In this document: positions 61,157-64,000 of the stretch, piece by piece
Numbering within the stretch: the first letter of the stretch is position 1
Layout: every line of letters starts with the position of its first letter
Assembly: GCF_965284335.1 (NCBI RefSeq)
Contig: NZ_OZ260076.1
From: Tabrizicola_A sp965284335
GTDB taxonomy: Bacteria > Pseudomonadota > Alphaproteobacteria > Rhodobacterales > Rhodobacteraceae
DNA: 64,000 nt
Direction: 5' to 3' (one strand)
The notes under the pieces: generated by a model
Told to the model about the DNA's origin: nothing
The model's database searches: none
The model's input: only the letters and a program-made list of their open reading frames with translations
Program-made: the position numbers and the translations under genes

Positions 61157-61957
61157 TTACTGGCCCCAGACGTAGACGGCTGCGAACAGGAACAGCCAGA
61201 CCACATCCACAAAGTGCCAATACCAAGCGGCGGCCTCAAAGCCGACGTGACGCTCGGGCGTGAAGTGGCCCTTGTACACGCGGATCAGGCAGACCAGCAA
61301 AAAGATCGTGCCGATAAAGACGTGAAAGCCGTGGAAGCCCGTCGCCATAAAGAAGTTGGCACCATAGATATTGCCCGCAAAGCCAAAGCCCGCATGGGTG
61401 TATTCATAGATTTGGAAGAAGGTGAAGATCACCCCCAAAAGCACTGCCAAGATCAGGCCATGCTTGATGTCGCGGCGGTTGTTTTCATGCACCAAAGCAT
61501 GGTGTGCCCAAGTGGCGGCGCAACCCGACAACAACAGGATCAGCGTGTTGATCAAAGGCAGGTGCCAAGGGTCAAAGGTGGTGATGCCTTCGGGCGGCCA
61601 GACGCCATCAATGGCGGGCGACAAAGGCCCCATCGGGTAAAGCGCGTGCTTGAAGAACGACCAGAACCATGCGGCAAAGAACATCACTTCGGACATGATG
61701 AACAAGATGAACCCATAGCGCAGGCCGATGCGCACCACCGGGGTGTGATCTCCGGCTTGGCTCTCGGCCACGACATCGGCCCACCAGCCGAACATGACAT
61801 AAAGCACGCCAACAAAACCGATGAGGAACATCCAAGGGGCGCTGCCCTTCATCCACAAGGTCGCGCCAAACAGCATGACGAAGGCCGAGACAGAGGCCAA
61901 AAACGGCCAGATCGACGGCGGCAAAATATGGTAATCGTGGTTCTTGGCGTGGGCCAT
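61157..61957 (-). CDS. ctaE: Cytochrome c oxidase subunit III
   Basis: A 266-residue protein with seven membrane helices, subunit III of the aa3-type oxidase. Signatures are SEVMFFAAWFWSFFKHALYP, WAHHALV, FFMATGFHGFHVFIGTIFL and WYWHFVDVVWLFLF. It is placed after ctaG, as in Rhodobacter and Paracoccus. Confidence 0.97.
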   Translation of the reverse strand: MAHAKNHDYHILPPSIWPFLASVSAFVMLFGATLWMKGSAPWMFLIGFVGVLYVMFGWWADVVAESQAGDHTPVVRIGLRYGFILFIMSEVMFFAAWFWSFFKHALYPMGPLSPAIDGVWPPEGITTFDPWHLPLINTLILLLSGCAATWAHHALVHENNRRDIKHGLILAVLLGVIFTFFQIYEYTHAGFGFAGNIYGANFFMATGFHGFHVFIGTIFLLVCLIRVYKGHFTPERHVGFEAAAWYWHFVDVVWLFLFAAVYVWGQ

Positions 61958-61985
61958 GAGAGTTCCCTCGTGTTTTCTTCTTGTC

Positions 61986-62582
61986 TTAGTAGTCCGCAGT
62001 CACGGCAGGTGCGGCAGGATCAGCGGTCAAGCTAGCCTGCTGCTCGGGCAGCGGTGTTTGGTGAAAGGTGTAGGACAGCGTGATTTCCGGGATCCCCGCC
62101 GCCTCGGCATCGTCAAGAATGGCGGGATCCACAAAGAAGGACACCGGCATCACAACCCGCTCACCGGGCTGCAAGACCTGTTCGGTAAAGCAGAAACATT
62201 CGATCTTGGCAAAGTAGCCACCCGCCTGATCGGGGGCCACATTATAGCTGGCCGTTCCCGCAACGGCGCGGTCGGTGGGGTTATAAGCCTCATAAAAGGC
62301 CAGACCGTTTTCGCCCAAACGCACCGTCATCGTCAGCTGCTGGGGCGTGAATTCCCAAGGCATATCGGCGGCGGTCGAGGCGTCAAAGCGGATCAGAACG
62401 GTTTGATCAAGGATCTGATCAGGTGCCGCCGAGGCCACACTCGTGGTGCCCCCAAAGCCCGTCACACGGCAGAACCAATCATAAAACGGCACGGCGGCAA
62501 AGGACATGCCCAGCATGGTGAAGGCCACGAAGACCAACCATGCTGCGGTTTTCTTTTGTGGGGTCAGGCTGGGTGTCGTCAT
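61986..62582 (-). CDS. ctaG: Cytochrome c oxidase assembly protein CtaG/Cox11
   Basis: A 198-residue copper chaperone with one N-terminal helix and a periplasmic domain. The Cu-binding motif ECFCFTEQVL and VPFYDWFCRVTGFGG are conserved. It delivers copper to the CuB site of subunit I. It overlaps the small upstream gene by four bases. Confidence 0.95.
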   Translation of the reverse strand: MTTPSLTPQKKTAAWLVFVAFTMLGMSFAAVPFYDWFCRVTGFGGTTSVASAAPDQILDQTVLIRFDASTAADMPWEFTPQQLTMTVRLGENGLAFYEAYNPTDRAVAGTASYNVAPDQAGGYFAKIECFCFTEQVLQPGERVVMPVSFFVDPAILDDAEAAGIPEITLSYTFHQTPLPEQQASLTADPAAPAVTADY

Positions 62583-62797
62583 GGCTGCGTCGTTCCCGTC
62601 ATGGGCTGCGAGGTGGTGGGTTGCATCAAAGTGCCGGTGTTCTTCTTGGCATCATCCGCATGGAACCGCGCACCTTGGGTCACTTTGACCACGGTCAGCG
62701 CAAAAACCAGCACCACAAAGGCCAAAAGCACCAAGCCAAGCCCGACATTGCGCCCAAAGCGGCGCTGGTGCATCTCATGCTCGACACGCAAGACCAT
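62579..62797 (-). CDS. Small single-span membrane protein of the cytochrome oxidase cluster (CoxF-like)
   Basis: A 72-residue protein with a basic N-terminus (EHEMHQRRFGRNVG), one helix (LGLVLLAFVVLVFALTVVKV) and a polar tail. Similar small proteins lie between ctaB and ctaG in Rhodobacterales and are annotated as oxidase assembly or CoxF. Function is not established. It is one base from ctaB and overlaps ctaG. Confidence 0.82.
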   Translation of the reverse strand: MVLRVEHEMHQRRFGRNVGLGLVLLAFVVLVFALTVVKVTQGARFHADDAKKNTGTLMQPTTSQPMTGTTQP

Positions 62798-62798
62798 C

Positions 62799-63725
62799 TT
62801 ACCAGCCCCCCATCACACGCAGGCCGGCATCGGCCAAAAGCGCCACGAACAGCAAGAACAGATACAACAGCGAAAAACGGAACACCGATTTTTCAACGCG
62901 GTAGCGGTCCGCATCGGCCACAGCCTCATCGCGCCGCCAGATCGACCAAGCCCCACGCAGGAACATCAGGTTCAAAATCACCGCCGCGGCCATGTAGATC
63001 GGCCCACCGATGGATGTGAAGGCCAGCGCCATCGAGAAGGGCACCAAGGCGACCGTATACCACCACACATGGGCGCGGGTCGATTTGCGGCCATGGGTTT
63101 CGGTCAGCATCGGCACCTTGGCATCGCCGTAATCCGATTTCATAAACAAGGCCAAGGCCCAGAAATGCGGCGGGGTCCACATGAAGATCAGCATGAACAT
63201 CAAGGCCGCCTCGATCGACACAGACCCGGTTGCGGCCACCCAGCCGATCATCGGCGGAAAGGCCCCGGCAGCACCGCCGATGACGATATTTTGCGGCGTG
63301 ATCCGCTTCAGCCAGACCGAATAGACCACGACATAGAAGAAGATGGTAAAGGCCAGCAGCGCCGCAGCAACCAGATTGGTGGCAAGCGCAAGCATCACCA
63401 CCGAAATGCCTGACAAGGCCAGACCCACCGCCAGCGCCTCACCGGGCTGAACCCGGCCCGACGGGATCGGGCGGTTCTGGGTGCGGCGCATCACGGCATC
63501 AATATCGGCATCCCACCACATGTTCAGCGCGCCCGAGGCACCACCGCCCAATGCGATGAACAAAATGGCGGTAAATGCCTCAACCGGATGAAGCGACACA
63601 GGCGCGACCAAAAGGCCCACCAAGGCGGTGAACACCACCAGCGACATCACGCGCGGCTTTAAAAGCTGCACATAGTCGCCAAACTGGGCTTCGCCGCTGC
63701 CCTCAAAAGACCGGATGTCGGTCAT
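62799..63725 (-). CDS. ctaB: Protohaem IX farnesyltransferase (haem O synthase)
   Basis: A 308-residue UbiA-family membrane prenyltransferase with about nine helices. The Asp-rich motif NMWWDADIDAVMRRTQNRPIPSGR near residue 100 (quoted in two parts in homologues) and the second loop DYGDAKVPML are clear. It makes haem O for the aa3 oxidase. It sits between ctaC and the small CoxF-like gene. Confidence 0.96.
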   Translation of the reverse strand: MTDIRSFEGSGEAQFGDYVQLLKPRVMSLVVFTALVGLLVAPVSLHPVEAFTAILFIALGGGASGALNMWWDADIDAVMRRTQNRPIPSGRVQPGEALAVGLALSGISVVMLALATNLVAAALLAFTIFFYVVVYSVWLKRITPQNIVIGGAAGAFPPMIGWVAATGSVSIEAALMFMLIFMWTPPHFWALALFMKSDYGDAKVPMLTETHGRKSTRAHVWWYTVALVPFSMALAFTSIGGPIYMAAAVILNLMFLRGAWSIWRRDEAVADADRYRVEKSVFRFSLLYLFLLFVALLADAGLRVMGGW

Positions 63726-63796
63726 CGTTGCCTAACTTCCTTTTGCGGTTCAGCGCGGCCCTCCTACGGGCCGCGCCGTGCCTTCTGTGCTGTTGA

Positions 63797-64000
63797 TCAG
63801 TTCGAGGCCAGCTGGATATCGCCAGCCTTGGCGCCTTCGACCCACTTGGCATAGGCCTCTTGCGACACGACCTTGACCGTGATCGGCATATAGGCGTGGT
63901 CCTTGCCGCAGATTTCCGAGCACTGACCGAAATAGACGCCTTCCTTGTCAGCCTTGAACCACAGCTGCGCCAAACGGCCCGGAACGGCATCTTGCATCAC
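63797..64000 (-). CDS. ctaC: Cytochrome c oxidase subunit II, C-terminal part (partial)
   Basis: The last 67 codons of subunit II are present; the gene continues beyond the right edge. The CuA site reads GQCSEICGKDHAYMPI, with both cysteines, the glutamate, the histidine and the methionine ligand. The end KWVEGAKAGDIQLASN is the C-terminal tail. It precedes ctaB as in other alphaproteobacteria. Confidence 0.96.
   Translation of the reverse strand: MMQDAVPGRLAQLWFKADKEGVYFGQCSEICGKDHAYMPITVKVVSQEAYAKWVEGAKAGDIQLASN

Overview
The window is high-GC alphaproteobacterial DNA from a member of the Rhodobacteraceae. It carries most of a photosynthesis gene cluster (PGC) with a spheroidene-type carotenoid pathway, a type II reaction centre and LH1 antenna. 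It also has pufX, a gene I know only from Rhodobacter and close relatives. That points to a Rhodobacter-clade purple bacterium with the oxygen-dependent cyclase AcsF. No ribosomal RNA, CRISPR array or prophage is visible, and no gene-free stretch exceeds about 200 bases.

Positions 1-32489 are the PGC. On the plus strand runs the end of bchH, then bchL, bchM, lhaA, puhA, puhB, puhC, a small unknown gene, acsF, puhE, hemA and cycA. It meets, head to head at a perfect bidirectional terminator (9251-9281), a minus-strand superoperon: crtE, crtF, bchC, bchX, bchY, bchZ, pufQ, pufB, pufA, pufL, pufM, pufX, dxs. Further right come crtD-crtC (+), tspO (-), crtB/crtI (-) and crtA-bchI-bchD-bchO-hemE (+). 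Six TGT-N12-ACA palindromes (PpsR/CrtJ sites) sit in the bchC, crtE/crtD and crtI/crtA control regions. Together these genes make ALA, isoprenoid precursor, bacteriochlorophyll a and carotenoid, and assemble the RC-LH1-PufX core fed by cytochrome c2.

Positions 32652-49484, with the regulator up to 50389, form an amine-nitrogen region. It holds an M20 carbamoylase, a quaternary-amine/TMAO-type ABC transporter (binding protein, ATPase, fused double permease) and a TorR/TorS/TorT set for TMAO sensing, with torS carrying a one-base frameshift. It also holds a trimethylamine-dehydrogenase-like flavoprotein with a remodelled substrate pocket, a polyamine-type ABC transporter and a LuxR-type regulator. 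No TMAO reductase is present, so TorTSR here may govern uptake or use of methylated amines rather than TMAO respiration.

Positions 50497-64000 are mostly housekeeping: tRNA-Thr(GGT), a 55-residue ORF, murA, DUF2948, DUF2478, a GlcD-like FAD oxidoreductase and an MBL-fold protein. A DUF1697 gene is cut by an 841-bp IS427-type insertion whose removal restores the frame exactly. Then come a RimJ-type acetyltransferase, an M16 peptidase, thrC and the cytochrome c oxidase cluster surf1-ctaE-ctaG-orf-ctaB-ctaC, which runs off the right edge.
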